From positions 8,154 through 23,579 of the forward strand of contig DIVU01000256.1 in NCBI GenBank assembly GCA_002423365.1: a stretch of DNA of 15,426 bases, read 5' to 3'. Positions 1 to 6,704 of this stretch are shown here, piece by piece (the stretch's first letter is position 1; each line of letters begins with the position of its first letter). The notes beneath the pieces are model-generated. The model made no database searches and was not told the origin of the DNA. It was given only the letters and a program-made list of their open reading frames with translations. A program made the translations under genes and the position numbers. Source of the stretch: Desulfuromonadaceae bacterium UBA6124. Its GTDB lineage: Bacteria > Desulfobacterota > Desulfuromonadia > Desulfuromonadales > Trichloromonadaceae.

Positions 1-222
1 GAGAGCGGCGCGGTGCGGCTGCGGCCGATCCTGCTCACCGCCGGGGCGGCACTGCTCGGCAACTGGATCATCACCCTCGACCCGATCTTCTCGGGACTGG
101 CCTGGTCGATCATCTTCGGCGTCTTCGCCTCCACCGCCTTCACCCTGCTGGTGATCCCCGTGGTCTACTGGCTCATTTACGGCAAAGCCGATCAACCCTC
201 ACAAGGAGGAATCGAATCATGA
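1..222 (+). CDS. RND-family efflux permease, C-terminal fragment (cut by window edge)
   Basis: Only the last 73 residues are inside the window; the reading frame is open from base 1. The fragment starts with a short polar stretch and then RLRPILLTAGAALLGN, the arginine/proline-rich motif that opens a late transmembrane helix in AcrB/MexB/CusA-type RND pumps. A hydrophobic helix ending in VIPVVYWLIYG follows, the usual last membrane segment, and then a polar cytoplasmic tail. RND permeases are inner-membrane proton-driven exporters that work with a periplasmic adaptor and an outer-membrane channel; those partners would lie upstream of the window. The stop codon overlaps the start of the next gene (ATGA), so the two are translationally coupled. 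Substrate cannot be told from this piece; the family call is fairly secure. Confidence 0.8.
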   Translation, partial: ESGAVRLRPILLTAGAALLGNWIITLDPIFSGLAWSIIFGVFASTAFTLLVIPVVYWLIYGKADQPSQGGIES

Positions 223-413
223 CCGTCAACCGTTATCTGCGTCTCATCGCCGGCTCCGTCGTCCTGCTCAGCGTACTGCTGGCCGCCGTCCACTCCTGCA
301 ACTGGTTGTGGCTGACCGCCTTTGTCGCCCTCAACCTGATCCAGAGCGCCTTCACCGACTGGTGCCCGATGATGACCGTGCTGCGCAAGCTGGGGATCAA
401 GGACCAGCAATAA
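219..413 (+). CDS. DUF2892 (YgaP transmembrane-like) small inner-membrane protein
   Basis: A 64-residue protein with two predicted membrane helices (about residues 8-24 and 28-46), followed by FTDWCPMMTVLRKLGI. The pattern of an NxxxR-like N terminus, two short helices and a 'CP' motif with a closing LG is typical of DUF2892, a family of roughly 60-70 residues also fused to rhodanese domains in YgaP. The start codon overlaps the stop of the upstream RND permease, and AAGGAGG (203-209) sits just ahead of it, so the start is firm. DUF2892 proteins often sit next to efflux or sulfur-handling genes; the biochemical role is not established. It is the last gene before a strong hairpin at 462-497. 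Confidence 0.8.
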   Translation: MTVNRYLRLIAGSVVLLSVLLAAVHSCNWLWLTAFVALNLIQSAFTDWCPMMTVLRKLGIKDQQ

Positions 414-461
414 CGCCGTAGGCCCGTCCTCGTCGCTCTCTCGAATTCGTGCCCGAAAAAC

Positions 462-497
462 GAAAAGCCCCCGCGTTTGTCCTTGCGGGGGCTTTTC
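462..497. terminator. Bidirectional intrinsic terminator between convergent genes
   Basis: Perfect 13-bp inverted repeat GAAAAGCCCCCGC / GCGGGGGCTTTTC with a 10-nt loop. The outer A/T pairs give a T-run on both strands, so it can stop the RND-DUF2892 transcript from the left and the cytochrome c3 transcript from the right. Confidence 0.9.
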
Positions 498-516
498 ATT
501 TTGGTTGTTAAAAAAA

Positions 517-909
517 TCAGCGGCGATTCTTGCCTTTACCGCCGCCTTCTCCCGCCGAAGCGGCGGGAGTTGTGGTGCCGGTGGCTCCCGGATGGCAGAA
601 GCCGCAGGCGTCAGAGCCGGCGACGGAACGTTCGGCATGGCAGCCGTTACAGCTGTCGTGGATCGCTGTGGTGGCGTCGGAAAAGCGCCCGTCGCGACCG
701 TGGCAACCCTTGCAGCCACCGTTGCCGACCCCCAGATGATGGCAGGTTTTGCAGTCGCCGGCGATGGCCTGATGAGCGCCATGGTTGAAGCTGACTTTCG
801 GTTGGCTGGCGCCGCCCAGCTCCAGGGTCGCGGGGCCGTTTTCGGCCAGGACGAACCAGGCGGGAAACAGTAGAAACAGGGTGAACAACAGTGGCAGAAT
901 GTTCTTCAT
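517..909 (-). CDS. Exported tetraheme cytochrome c, class III (cytochrome c3/c7 type)
   Basis: A 130-residue protein with a signal peptide (MKNILPLLF...FVLA, cleavage after about residue 22) and four CxxCH heme sites: CKTCH, CKGCH, CNGCH and CGFCH. Candidate distal histidines are the pair in FNHGAHQ, the extra His directly after the first heme motif (CHH) and the one in AIHDS. That is one per heme, as in bis-histidine class III cytochromes. The mature form is about 105 residues, close to tetraheme c3 and larger than the triheme c7 (PpcA) proteins. The tail is unusual, rich in Gly, Ala, Lys and Arg (GEGGGKGKNRR). The frame is open further upstream, but the ATG at 909 with a GAGGGG ribosome site gives a proper signal peptide. 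The likely role is periplasmic electron transfer. It lies 123 bp downstream of the MCP on the same strand and may be co-transcribed with it. Confidence 0.87.
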   Translation of the reverse strand: MKNILPLLFTLFLLFPAWFVLAENGPATLELGGASQPKVSFNHGAHQAIAGDCKTCHHLGVGNGGCKGCHGRDGRFSDATTAIHDSCNGCHAERSVAGSDACGFCHPGATGTTTPAASAGEGGGKGKNRR

Positions 910-1032
910 TTTCCATCCCCTCGGGAAATTGGGCGGGTGATTCCGCCGCGATGAATTGGCTGAGATAATCCGTCCAGCGGATCGTTGCAAACAGCGATTT
1001 TTTAGCGACGGCAGGATGTTGAGCACCGGACT

Positions 1033-2724
1033 TTAGGCTTCTCCCAGGTGGATGAAGGCACCGGCCAATTCCTTGAGCTGTCGGGCCAGGTTTTCCAATT
1101 CGGCCGCTTCACGGCCGATGGCTTCCGATTTCAGGGCGTTTTTCTTCAGGCGGTCTTCCGACTTGGCGAAGTGGGCGAGAATCTGCTCGGCCATGCTCCG
1201 CTGGTGGCGAGTGGCCTCGAAAATGGTGTGAACCTGGACCTCGCGCTCAGCCAGTCCCTGATCGAACTGGCGGTTGGCCTTGACCTGCTCGGCCATGCCC
1301 CGGGCGATCTGGTCGGCGGCCGCCTTCATTTCCGAAACACCTTCCTGGGTGCGGCCGATGGCGATCTGCTGTTCCTGAACGATACGGGTGATCGATTTGA
1401 CCGACTGCAGGCTGCGGCCGGCGTCGTTGAGCAGGGAGCGGGCGCGACGTCCCTGCTGTTCGGTCAGTTCGGCGATTTCGTCGGAGGCGGCCGCCGCTTC
1501 GTTGGAGCTCTCAACGATTTTACTCAGGGCGTCGCCGGCAGACTGGGAAAGCTCCCGGCCTTTGGCGATGGCCCGGGCGGTGGCGCCGACCGCCGTGGTG
1601 ACTTCCTGGGTATCGCCGCCGATCGCCTTGACGATCTGCTGGATGTCCTGGGCGCTGGTCGTGGTCCGGTCGGCGAGGTCGCGGATCTCCTCGGCGACGA
1701 CGGAAAAGCCCTTGCCTTCCTCGCCGGCCTTGGCGGCGATGATGGCGGCGTTGAAGGCGAGCAGTTCGGTGTCGGAGACCAACTCCTTGATGACCTCGAT
1801 GATCTTCGCCACTTCCTTGGTCTGGCGCGAGAGGCGCTCCATCGCCTCGGTCGCCTTCCGGCTCTCTTCTTCGATCCGGGCCATCTCCGTGATCGAACTG
1901 CGCACCACCTGCAAACCGTTTTCGGCGTCTTCCTTCACCATGTTCGCCGAATGGGCGCTGGCGACGGCACCGGACTGTACCCGGGCCAGGGTTTCGCCGA
2001 TGGAATCGAGGTCATGGGCGGTGCCTTCCACCGAACGGGCGACGGCTTCGGCCTGGGTAACGATTTCATGGATGCTCGCCGCCATCTCGTCGACGGTGGC
2101 GGTGGTCTCCAGGAATTTGGCCGTCGAATGTTCCATGGCGCCGCTCATCTCCGCCAGGGAGGCCGAAAGTTCCCGGGACCAGGCCGCCTCATCCTGGGTC
2201 TTTTCGCTCAGGGATTCAACCTGCAGGATGACCTCCTGCTGGCGCCCTTCCATCGTTTGCATATCCTGACGGGCGTGGACGGCCGCCTCGATCCCCTCCT
2301 TGAAGCGTTCGGAGAGGAAGCGGCTCAGTTCGGCCAGCTCCCGGTGATGGGGGAGAAACTGGTCGGTGGTTCCCAACAGCCGACGCACCAGGCCGTCGGC
2401 CCGATCGACGGCGGCGGTCAACGCTTCATCCAGGGCTTCGACGCTCTCGTTGGCGATGACGATGTCGCCGACCAGAGGACGCAGGCGGTCGATCTGGTGG
2501 CGCAGCTGTTTTTTCAGGGTCAGCCGCCCCAGGCGGAACATGGCGGTGGCCAGAAGCAGGCCGCCGATCAGACAGGCACTGAAAAACAGGGGGAAGGAGC
2601 TTTCCGGGGCAAGCAGGGGCGCGGTCGCCAGGGAGACGAGGAGGCCGGCGCCCAGCCCGACGAAATGGGTCAGATAAAAGAGTTTGCGAAGATAGGAAAT
2701 TCTACTGAAACCCTCGCCCGGCAT
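1033..2724 (-). CDS. Methyl-accepting chemotaxis protein without periplasmic ligand domain
   Basis: 563 residues. Two membrane helices (about 15-36 and 44-65) are joined by only a few residues, so there is no periplasmic sensing domain. A long helical region follows, then the conserved signalling hairpin near residues 300-345 (TELLAFNAAIIAAKAGEEGK, then GFSVVAEEIRDLADRT), flanked by long coiled coils. Most MCPs have NAAIEAARAGE at this tip; here the Glu is replaced by Ile, a variant I believe occurs in a subset of deltaproteobacterial MCPs. There is no C-terminal CheR/CheB pentapeptide tether. The family controls CheA through CheW. The frame extends further upstream, but the ATG at 2724 follows GGGAGG and gives a clean membrane start; the upstream extension is a Pro/Arg-rich translation of the antisense of tatD. 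Sensing is presumably at the membrane or in the cytoplasm. Confidence 0.9.
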   Translation of the reverse strand: MPGEGFSRISYLRKLFYLTHFVGLGAGLLVSLATAPLLAPESSFPLFFSACLIGGLLLATAMFRLGRLTLKKQLRHQIDRLRPLVGDIVIANESVEALDEALTAAVDRADGLVRRLLGTTDQFLPHHRELAELSRFLSERFKEGIEAAVHARQDMQTMEGRQQEVILQVESLSEKTQDEAAWSRELSASLAEMSGAMEHSTAKFLETTATVDEMAASIHEIVTQAEAVARSVEGTAHDLDSIGETLARVQSGAVASAHSANMVKEDAENGLQVVRSSITEMARIEEESRKATEAMERLSRQTKEVAKIIEVIKELVSDTELLAFNAAIIAAKAGEEGKGFSVVAEEIRDLADRTTTSAQDIQQIVKAIGGDTQEVTTAVGATARAIAKGRELSQSAGDALSKIVESSNEAAAASDEIAELTEQQGRRARSLLNDAGRSLQSVKSITRIVQEQQIAIGRTQEGVSEMKAAADQIARGMAEQVKANRQFDQGLAEREVQVHTIFEATRHQRSMAEQILAHFAKSEDRLKKNALKSEAIGREAAELENLARQLKELAGAFIHLGEA

Positions 2725-2765
2725 AGGTCCTCCCAGTTTCTGTTGGCGCTTTCCATGAAAAATCA

Positions 2766-2781
2766 CTATCTTGCCAGATAG
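2766..2781. promoter_or_regulatory. Palindrome in the leader of the MCP gene
   Basis: Perfect inverted repeat CTATCT-TGCC-AGATAG, 42 bp upstream of the MCP start. It lies in the 158-bp divergent region shared with tatD (2725-2882). It could be an operator or a small hairpin in the MCP mRNA. No clear -10 box is visible for either direction, although TTGACA occurs at 2798-2803 on the plus strand. Confidence 0.35.
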
Positions 2782-2882
2782 CATAGAATGCCGGCCGTTG
2801 ACAAGGCATTTATCTTGAGCGATCTCCTTGGGAAGCGAGGAGGAGACTTCCGCCGGAAGGGGGGCTGTGTTAGCATCGAAAA

Positions 2883-3659
2883 ATGGAGACAGCCCGGGAA
2901 GCTTTTTTCGATACGCACGCGCACCTCGATTTTCCCCCCCTGCGCGAGCATTTGGAAGAGGAACTTGCGCAGGCCCGCGCCGTCGGCGTAGGCGCCTGGG
3001 TCGTCCCCGGGGTGAGTTCGAAGGGCTGGCCAGTCCTGATGGCGACGGTCGCGGAAATTCCGGCCGCGCTGGCGGCGCCGGGGATGCATCCCTTGGCGGC
3101 CGGGGAATGGAACGAACAGACTGCCGCCGCCCTGGCGCTTCTTCTCGATGATGCGGTGGCGGTCGGGGAGGTCGGGCTCGATGGAAATCTCTCCTCCCCC
3201 TCCCCGGCTGCTCAGGAACAAGCCTTTCGCGCTCAGGTGCGCCTGGCGGTCGCGGCACGGCGGCCGCTGTTGATCCATTGCCGCAAGGCGATGGGGCGAA
3301 CCCTGGAGATCTTGCGCGCCGAGGGGGCGCGGCGTGTGGGCGGTATCTTTCACGCCTTTTCCGGCAGTCCGGAGTCGGCCCGCGAAGCGCTGCGGATGAA
3401 TTTCGCCATCGGTCTCGGTGGCGCCCTGACCTTCACCGGCGCCCGGCGCGGACCGGAGCTGGCGCGCAGCCTTCCGGCCGAGTGGCTGGTACTGGAGAGC
3501 GACGTCCCCGATCTGGCGCCGGAGCCCTTTCGGGGGCAAATCAACCGTCCCGCCTATCTGACCCTGATCGCCGCGCGTTTGGCTGACCTGCGGGGCTGGT
3601 CGCCGGCGGAAACGGCGGCGATCACCACGGCCAATGCCCGGCGCGTGTTGGGTTTGTAA
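2883..3659 (+). CDS. TatD-family metal-dependent hydrolase (deoxyribonuclease-like)
   Basis: 258 residues, the usual length for TatD/YcfH/YjjV proteins, which are cytoplasmic TIM-barrel metal-dependent nucleases/hydrolases. The metal-binding set is complete: HAH at residues 12-14, Glu96 in GEVGLD, His132 in LLIHC, His157 in GIFHAFSG, and Asp207 in LESDVPD. The last motif has Val where most members have Ala (ETDAP). The ATG is forced because an in-frame TAG lies 12 bp upstream (2871-2873). There is no good Shine-Dalgarno at normal spacing; the purine run GGAAGGGGGG is about 20 bp away, so initiation may be weak. It is the first gene of a four-gene plus-strand run, 28 bp before the TcdA-like gene. 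It cannot be assigned to a particular TatD paralogue. Confidence 0.9.
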   Translation: METAREAFFDTHAHLDFPPLREHLEEELAQARAVGVGAWVVPGVSSKGWPVLMATVAEIPAALAAPGMHPLAAGEWNEQTAAALALLLDDAVAVGEVGLDGNLSSPSPAAQEQAFRAQVRLAVAARRPLLIHCRKAMGRTLEILRAEGARRVGGIFHAFSGSPESAREALRMNFAIGLGGALTFTGARRGPELARSLPAEWLVLESDVPDLAPEPFRGQINRPAYLTLIAARLADLRGWSPAETAAITTANARRVLGL

Positions 3660-3673
3660 TCTCCTTGACGAGC

Positions 3674-3690
3674 AAGAGGTAGAGCTTTTG
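3674..3690 (+). promoter_or_regulatory. Ribosome binding site deciding a TTG start for tcdA
   Basis: AAGAGGT (3674-3680) is followed 7 bp later by TTG (3688). No ATG in frame has an equally placed Shine-Dalgarno. Confidence 0.6.
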
Positions 3691-4431
3691 TCCGTAAATC
3701 GTTTCAGTCGTATGGAATTGCTGGTCGGCGGCGACGGCCTGTGCCGCCTGGCGGAGGCCTCGGTGGCGGTCTTCGGCGTCGGCGGCGTCGGTGGCTACGC
3801 GGTCGAGGCCCTGGCCCGCGCCGGTGTCGGCCGCCTGACCCTGGTCGACTTCGATGTCGTCGCGCTAAGCAATATCAACCGGCAGATCCATGCCCTGGAA
3901 GGGACCGTCGGCCGGGCCAAGGTACAGGTCATGGCCGAGCGCTGCCGGGCGATCAATCCGGCGATCCGGGTCGAGCCCCTGCAGGAATTCTATGGGGCCG
4001 ACAGCGCCGAGGTTCTGCTCGGGCGCGGCTTCGACCATGTCCTCGACTGTATCGATCACATCACCGCCAAGCTGCATCTGATCCAGAGCTGCAAGGAGCG
4101 GGGTCTGCCGATCATCTCCTCGATGGGGGCGGCCAACAAGCTCGATCCGACCAAGGTGGCGGTGGCCGACCTCTTTCAGACCCAGAAGTGCCGTCTGGCC
4201 CGGATCCTGCGCAAGGAACTGCGCAAGCGCGGGATCGCGTCCGGTGTGCCGGTGGTCTATTCGACGGAGGAATTCCGCCCGCTTTCCGAATCCCATCCCG
4301 AGGAGGGGGCGCGCCGGGTGACCCTCGGCAGTTCTTCCTATATCCCTCCGATCTTCGGTCTGACCATGGCCGGCGAGGTCATCCGTGAACTGGTGGCGAA
4401 TCCTGCCCGTTGCGGGGCGAATGAAATCTGA
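3688..4431 (+). CDS. tcdA: tRNA threonylcarbamoyladenosine dehydratase (TcdA/CsdL, ThiF-HesA family)
   Basis: 247 residues, somewhat shorter than E. coli TcdA. The order of motifs fits the ATP-dependent enzyme that cyclises t6A37 to ct6A in ANN-decoding tRNAs: RFSRMELLVG at the N terminus, nucleotide-binding GVGGVGG at 30-36, LVDFD at 52-56, SNINRQIHAL at 61-70, LDCID at 119-123, and ISSMGAANKLDPT near 143-155. It closes with SSSYIPPIFGLTMA. I place the start at TTG 3688 because AAGAGGT sits 7 bp upstream and because the conserved RFxR motif would be lost if the ATG at 3712 were used. ThiF, MoeB and E1-like relatives share the fold, but the N-terminal RFxR and the IHAL region favour TcdA. Confidence 0.88.
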   Translation: MSVNRFSRMELLVGGDGLCRLAEASVAVFGVGGVGGYAVEALARAGVGRLTLVDFDVVALSNINRQIHALEGTVGRAKVQVMAERCRAINPAIRVEPLQEFYGADSAEVLLGRGFDHVLDCIDHITAKLHLIQSCKERGLPIISSMGAANKLDPTKVAVADLFQTQKCRLARILRKELRKRGIASGVPVVYSTEEFRPLSESHPEEGARRVTLGSSSYIPPIFGLTMAGEVIRELVANPARCGANEI

Positions 4432-4453
4432 GGGGAAATTTTTTCGGAGGTAG

Positions 4454-5629
4454 ATGCCCGTGGCCCCTTCCCTTTCCCGAACCGACTCCGCTTCGTCGGC
4501 ACAGAGCGACGCCCGGCGCCCGGAGGTCTTTTTCGCCGCCGGCGCTCTGGCGCGCCAACTGCTCGATGCCCTGCCGGGGGTGCTGTTGGTGCTCAACGGG
4601 CAACGCCGGATTGTTTACGCCAATCGTGCCCTGCTCGACCTCTGCGGCTTGGCCGATGAGGCAGCCTGTGTTGGACAGCGGATCGGCGACCTGCTCGACT
4701 GCGAACATGCCAGTCAGGCTCCGGGTGGCTGCGGTTGCGCCGAACCCTGCGAAACCTGCGGCGCGGTTCTTGCCCTCCTCTCCGGCCTGGCCGGGGTCGG
4801 TACGACCCGCGAGTGCAGTCTGACCCGTCTGCGCGACGAGCGCCTGGAGGCTCTCGATCTGCGCGCCGAAGCGACCCCTTTGCGCCATCAAGAGGAGAAC
4901 TTCGTGGTCATGGCGCTGACCGACATCAGCCATGAAAAGCGCCGTCAGGTTCTGGAAAATATCTTTTTTCACGACGTTCTCAATCTGATGGGAAGCGTGC
5001 GGGGCTTCACCGAACTGCTGCAGAGTTACGATTTGGAGCGGCGACCGGAAATCTACCGCCTGCTGCACGAGGCCTCCGGACAGGTCATCGACGAAATCGA
5101 GGGGCAGCGCCTGTTGCTCGCCGCCGAGCGCGGGGCCTTGCGTCTCGCGGTGGAACCCTTCGACGGCATGGAACTGCTTACGGGCCTGGCGGACCTCTAT
5201 CGGGCGCACCCCGTTTGCGGGGAGCGGCACATTGAGGTTCTTTCCGCCGGAGAAAGGATGTCGCTGGTCAGTGATCGCACCCTGGTTGGCCGTATTGTCG
5301 GGAACATGCTCAAAAATGCCCTGGAGGCCTGCGCCGAGGGGGAAACCGTGACTCTCGGCTGCCGCGTCGAGGCGTCCTGGGCGGAGTTTTTCGTGCATAA
5401 TCCCGGGGGCATTCCGCCCCGGATTCAACGGCAAATTTTCAAACGCAGTTTTTCCACCAAGGGGGACGACCGTGGGCTCGGCACCTACGGCATGCGTCTG
5501 CTGAGCGGCTACCTGCGGGGCGAGGTCCGTTTTGCCAGCGCCGTCGAGATGGGAACCCGTTTTTTTCTGCGCCTGCCCGTGAGTTGGCCGGAACCCAAGA
5601 AGGAGGTCGGCGATGACGGCGAAAGATGA
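4454..5629 (+). CDS. PAS-domain sensor histidine kinase with cysteine cluster
   Basis: 391 residues with no membrane helix, so a cytosolic sensor. A PAS domain spans about residues 33-160: LDALPGVLLVLNGQRRIVYAN leads in and ALTDIS leads out. Inside it is a cluster Cys83, Cys93, Cys95, Cys99 and Cys102 (GGCGCAEPCETCGA), a pattern I recognise from Geobacter-type PAS kinases that could bind metal, Fe-S or act as a thiol redox switch. The kinase has an H box FFHDVLN with His173, an N box NMLKNALEA (Asn288), and the ATP lid FSTKG...RGLGTYGMRLL (333-350). The transmitter is compact. GGAGG precedes the ATG. The gene is 22 bp after tcdA and overlaps the next gene by 17 bp. No response regulator is adjacent; the receiver at 13335 is far away and unproven as a partner. 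Confidence 0.88.
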   Translation: MPVAPSLSRTDSASSAQSDARRPEVFFAAGALARQLLDALPGVLLVLNGQRRIVYANRALLDLCGLADEAACVGQRIGDLLDCEHASQAPGGCGCAEPCETCGAVLALLSGLAGVGTTRECSLTRLRDERLEALDLRAEATPLRHQEENFVVMALTDISHEKRRQVLENIFFHDVLNLMGSVRGFTELLQSYDLERRPEIYRLLHEASGQVIDEIEGQRLLLAAERGALRLAVEPFDGMELLTGLADLYRAHPVCGERHIEVLSAGERMSLVSDRTLVGRIVGNMLKNALEACAEGETVTLGCRVEASWAEFFVHNPGGIPPRIQRQIFKRSFSTKGDDRGLGTYGMRLLSGYLRGEVRFASAVEMGTRFFLRLPVSWPEPKKEVGDDGER

Positions 5630-6470
5630 AAAACGGCTTCCACCTGTCGGCCGGTTGGCCCTGCTCCTGTTCCTGCTCCTGCATCTGGCACCGTTCATCG
5701 CCTGGGGGGAAGAGCCGGCGATGGGGCGCGTGACGGGGAGCCTGGTGCTTCCCGTCGGACTGGAGTGCCGGGGTGTGGCCTCTCTCTGGCCGGGGAATGA
5801 GGGGCGGGTGCCCGATCCCCGGCGCTATCTGATCATCCCCTTCAGCGCCGTGCCGCTGTCGGCATCCTGCGCGTTCGAGCTGACGGCTCCCCCCGGCGAC
5901 TATTATCTTGGCGCTCTGGTGCGCGGCACGCCGGGGCCGGAGATTGGCCCGCCCCGGGAGGGGGATCTGGTTTTCATGACTCCCGATCCCGAAGGAAAAA
6001 GCCTCAAGGTTGAGCTTGTCGCCGGCGAGCGCATCGACGTGGGGCGTCAGGACCGCTTCTGGTCCTATGCCGGAATGGATGACCTGCGCCCCCCAGGGGT
6101 GACGGGGAGCGTACGTGATGCCGAGGGACGACCGGTGGCCGGGGTGCTGGTCTTCGCTTTCGCCGACCCGGAACTGACCCGACAGCCCCTCGCGGTTTCA
6201 GCCCGAACCGGCGCCGACGGCCGTTATGCCCTGCGCCTCGACCATCCCGGCGGCATCTATCTGCGGGTCAAGGACGATTACCGTGGCGGCGCCCCTCTGG
6301 ATGGGGGGCATGTGGGGGTTTATGGGGGCGCCGTGCCGGCGCTGGTGGACGTTGGCGCCGATGCTTTGGTCAGCGGATTGGATATCCAGGTTTTTCAGGT
6401 TCCGGCGGGGCGAACCCGGATCCGTGACAAGGCGCGGCCGCAAGGCGAGCGGTCTGATCTGGAAGATTAA
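5613..6470 (+). CDS. Exported protein with carboxypeptidase regulatory-like (Ig-like) domains
   Basis: 285 residues. The N terminus has a basic start, a leucine-rich helix (about 15-30) and a likely signal-peptidase site near AWGEE. Residues 163-225 (PGVTGSVRDAEGRPVAGVLV, then ARTGADGRYALRL) fit the CarboxypepD_reg transthyretin-like beta-sandwich. Residues 38-105 (GRVTGSLVLP...APPGDYYLGALVRG) look like a second, more diverged copy. No catalytic motif is visible. The start lies inside the kinase gene, with AGGAGG 6 bp before it, so translation of the two is coupled. This is unusual for a cytosolic kinase and an exported protein and suggests a functional link. Location should be periplasm or cell surface. 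The tail after residue 265 is charged. Function unknown. Confidence 0.75.
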   Translation: MTAKDEKRLPPVGRLALLLFLLLHLAPFIAWGEEPAMGRVTGSLVLPVGLECRGVASLWPGNEGRVPDPRRYLIIPFSAVPLSASCAFELTAPPGDYYLGALVRGTPGPEIGPPREGDLVFMTPDPEGKSLKVELVAGERIDVGRQDRFWSYAGMDDLRPPGVTGSVRDAEGRPVAGVLVFAFADPELTRQPLAVSARTGADGRYALRLDHPGGIYLRVKDDYRGGAPLDGGHVGVYGGAVPALVDVGADALVSGLDIQVFQVPAGRTRIRDKARPQGERSDLED

Positions 6471-6552
6471 AACGACTTGGGCGGCCATGGTAAACCCCTG
6501 CATTTATGTGGAAATCTCTATAAACCACTTTCTTTATGCGAGAAGAATCCCC

Positions 6553-6581
6553 TTGACAATCGGCCGGTTCATTCATTACAC
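6553..6581 (+). promoter_or_regulatory. Candidate promoter for the giant cytochrome
   Basis: In the 231-bp gap before the cytochrome, a perfect TTGACA (-35, 6553-6558) is followed by weak -10 candidates (TTACAC at 17 bp or TACACG at 18 bp). The poor -10 suggests an activated or tightly controlled promoter. I see no riboswitch and no terminator in 6471-6701. Confidence 0.4.
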
Positions 6582-6596
6582 GTAAGTAATACGTGT
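6578..6596. promoter_or_regulatory. Perfect palindrome, likely operator for the giant cytochrome
   Basis: ACACGTA-AGTAA-TACGTGT: 7-bp arms, 5-bp spacer, no mismatch, overlapping the candidate -10 region. Placement and symmetry fit a dimeric DNA-binding repressor. The regulator is not identifiable from the window. Confidence 0.5.
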
Positions 6597-6688
6597 CACG
6601 GTCCGGCTGTTCACGGGATCGACTCGTCCAAATGTATCCGAACCATCGCGATCTGCCACGACACGCGATAACACGAAAAAATGAAAAC

Positions 6689-6704
6689 AGAGGGGGAAAT
6701 TATG
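6689..6704 (+). promoter_or_regulatory. Ribosome binding site deciding the cytochrome start
   Basis: AGAGGGGG (6689-6696) stands 5 bp ahead of ATG 6702. The in-frame ATG at 6681 has only an A-rich stretch upstream, so it is not preferred. Confidence 0.65.

Noticed and set aside
1048..2781. 577-residue plus-strand open frame opposite the MCP
   Set aside because: The minus strand encodes an unmistakable MCP; the plus frame is a Gly/Asp-rich shadow.
6471..6680. c-di-GMP (GEMM) riboswitch upstream of the cytochrome, as known for some Geobacter cytochromes
   Set aside because: GGTAAACCC-like bases occur near 6488, but the paired stems and the rest of the GEMM core could not be found.
6681..6701. 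Upstream ATG (6681) as the cytochrome start
   Set aside because: No Shine-Dalgarno precedes it, whereas AGAGGGGG is correctly spaced for ATG 6702; the extra seven residues also overlap that ribosome site.
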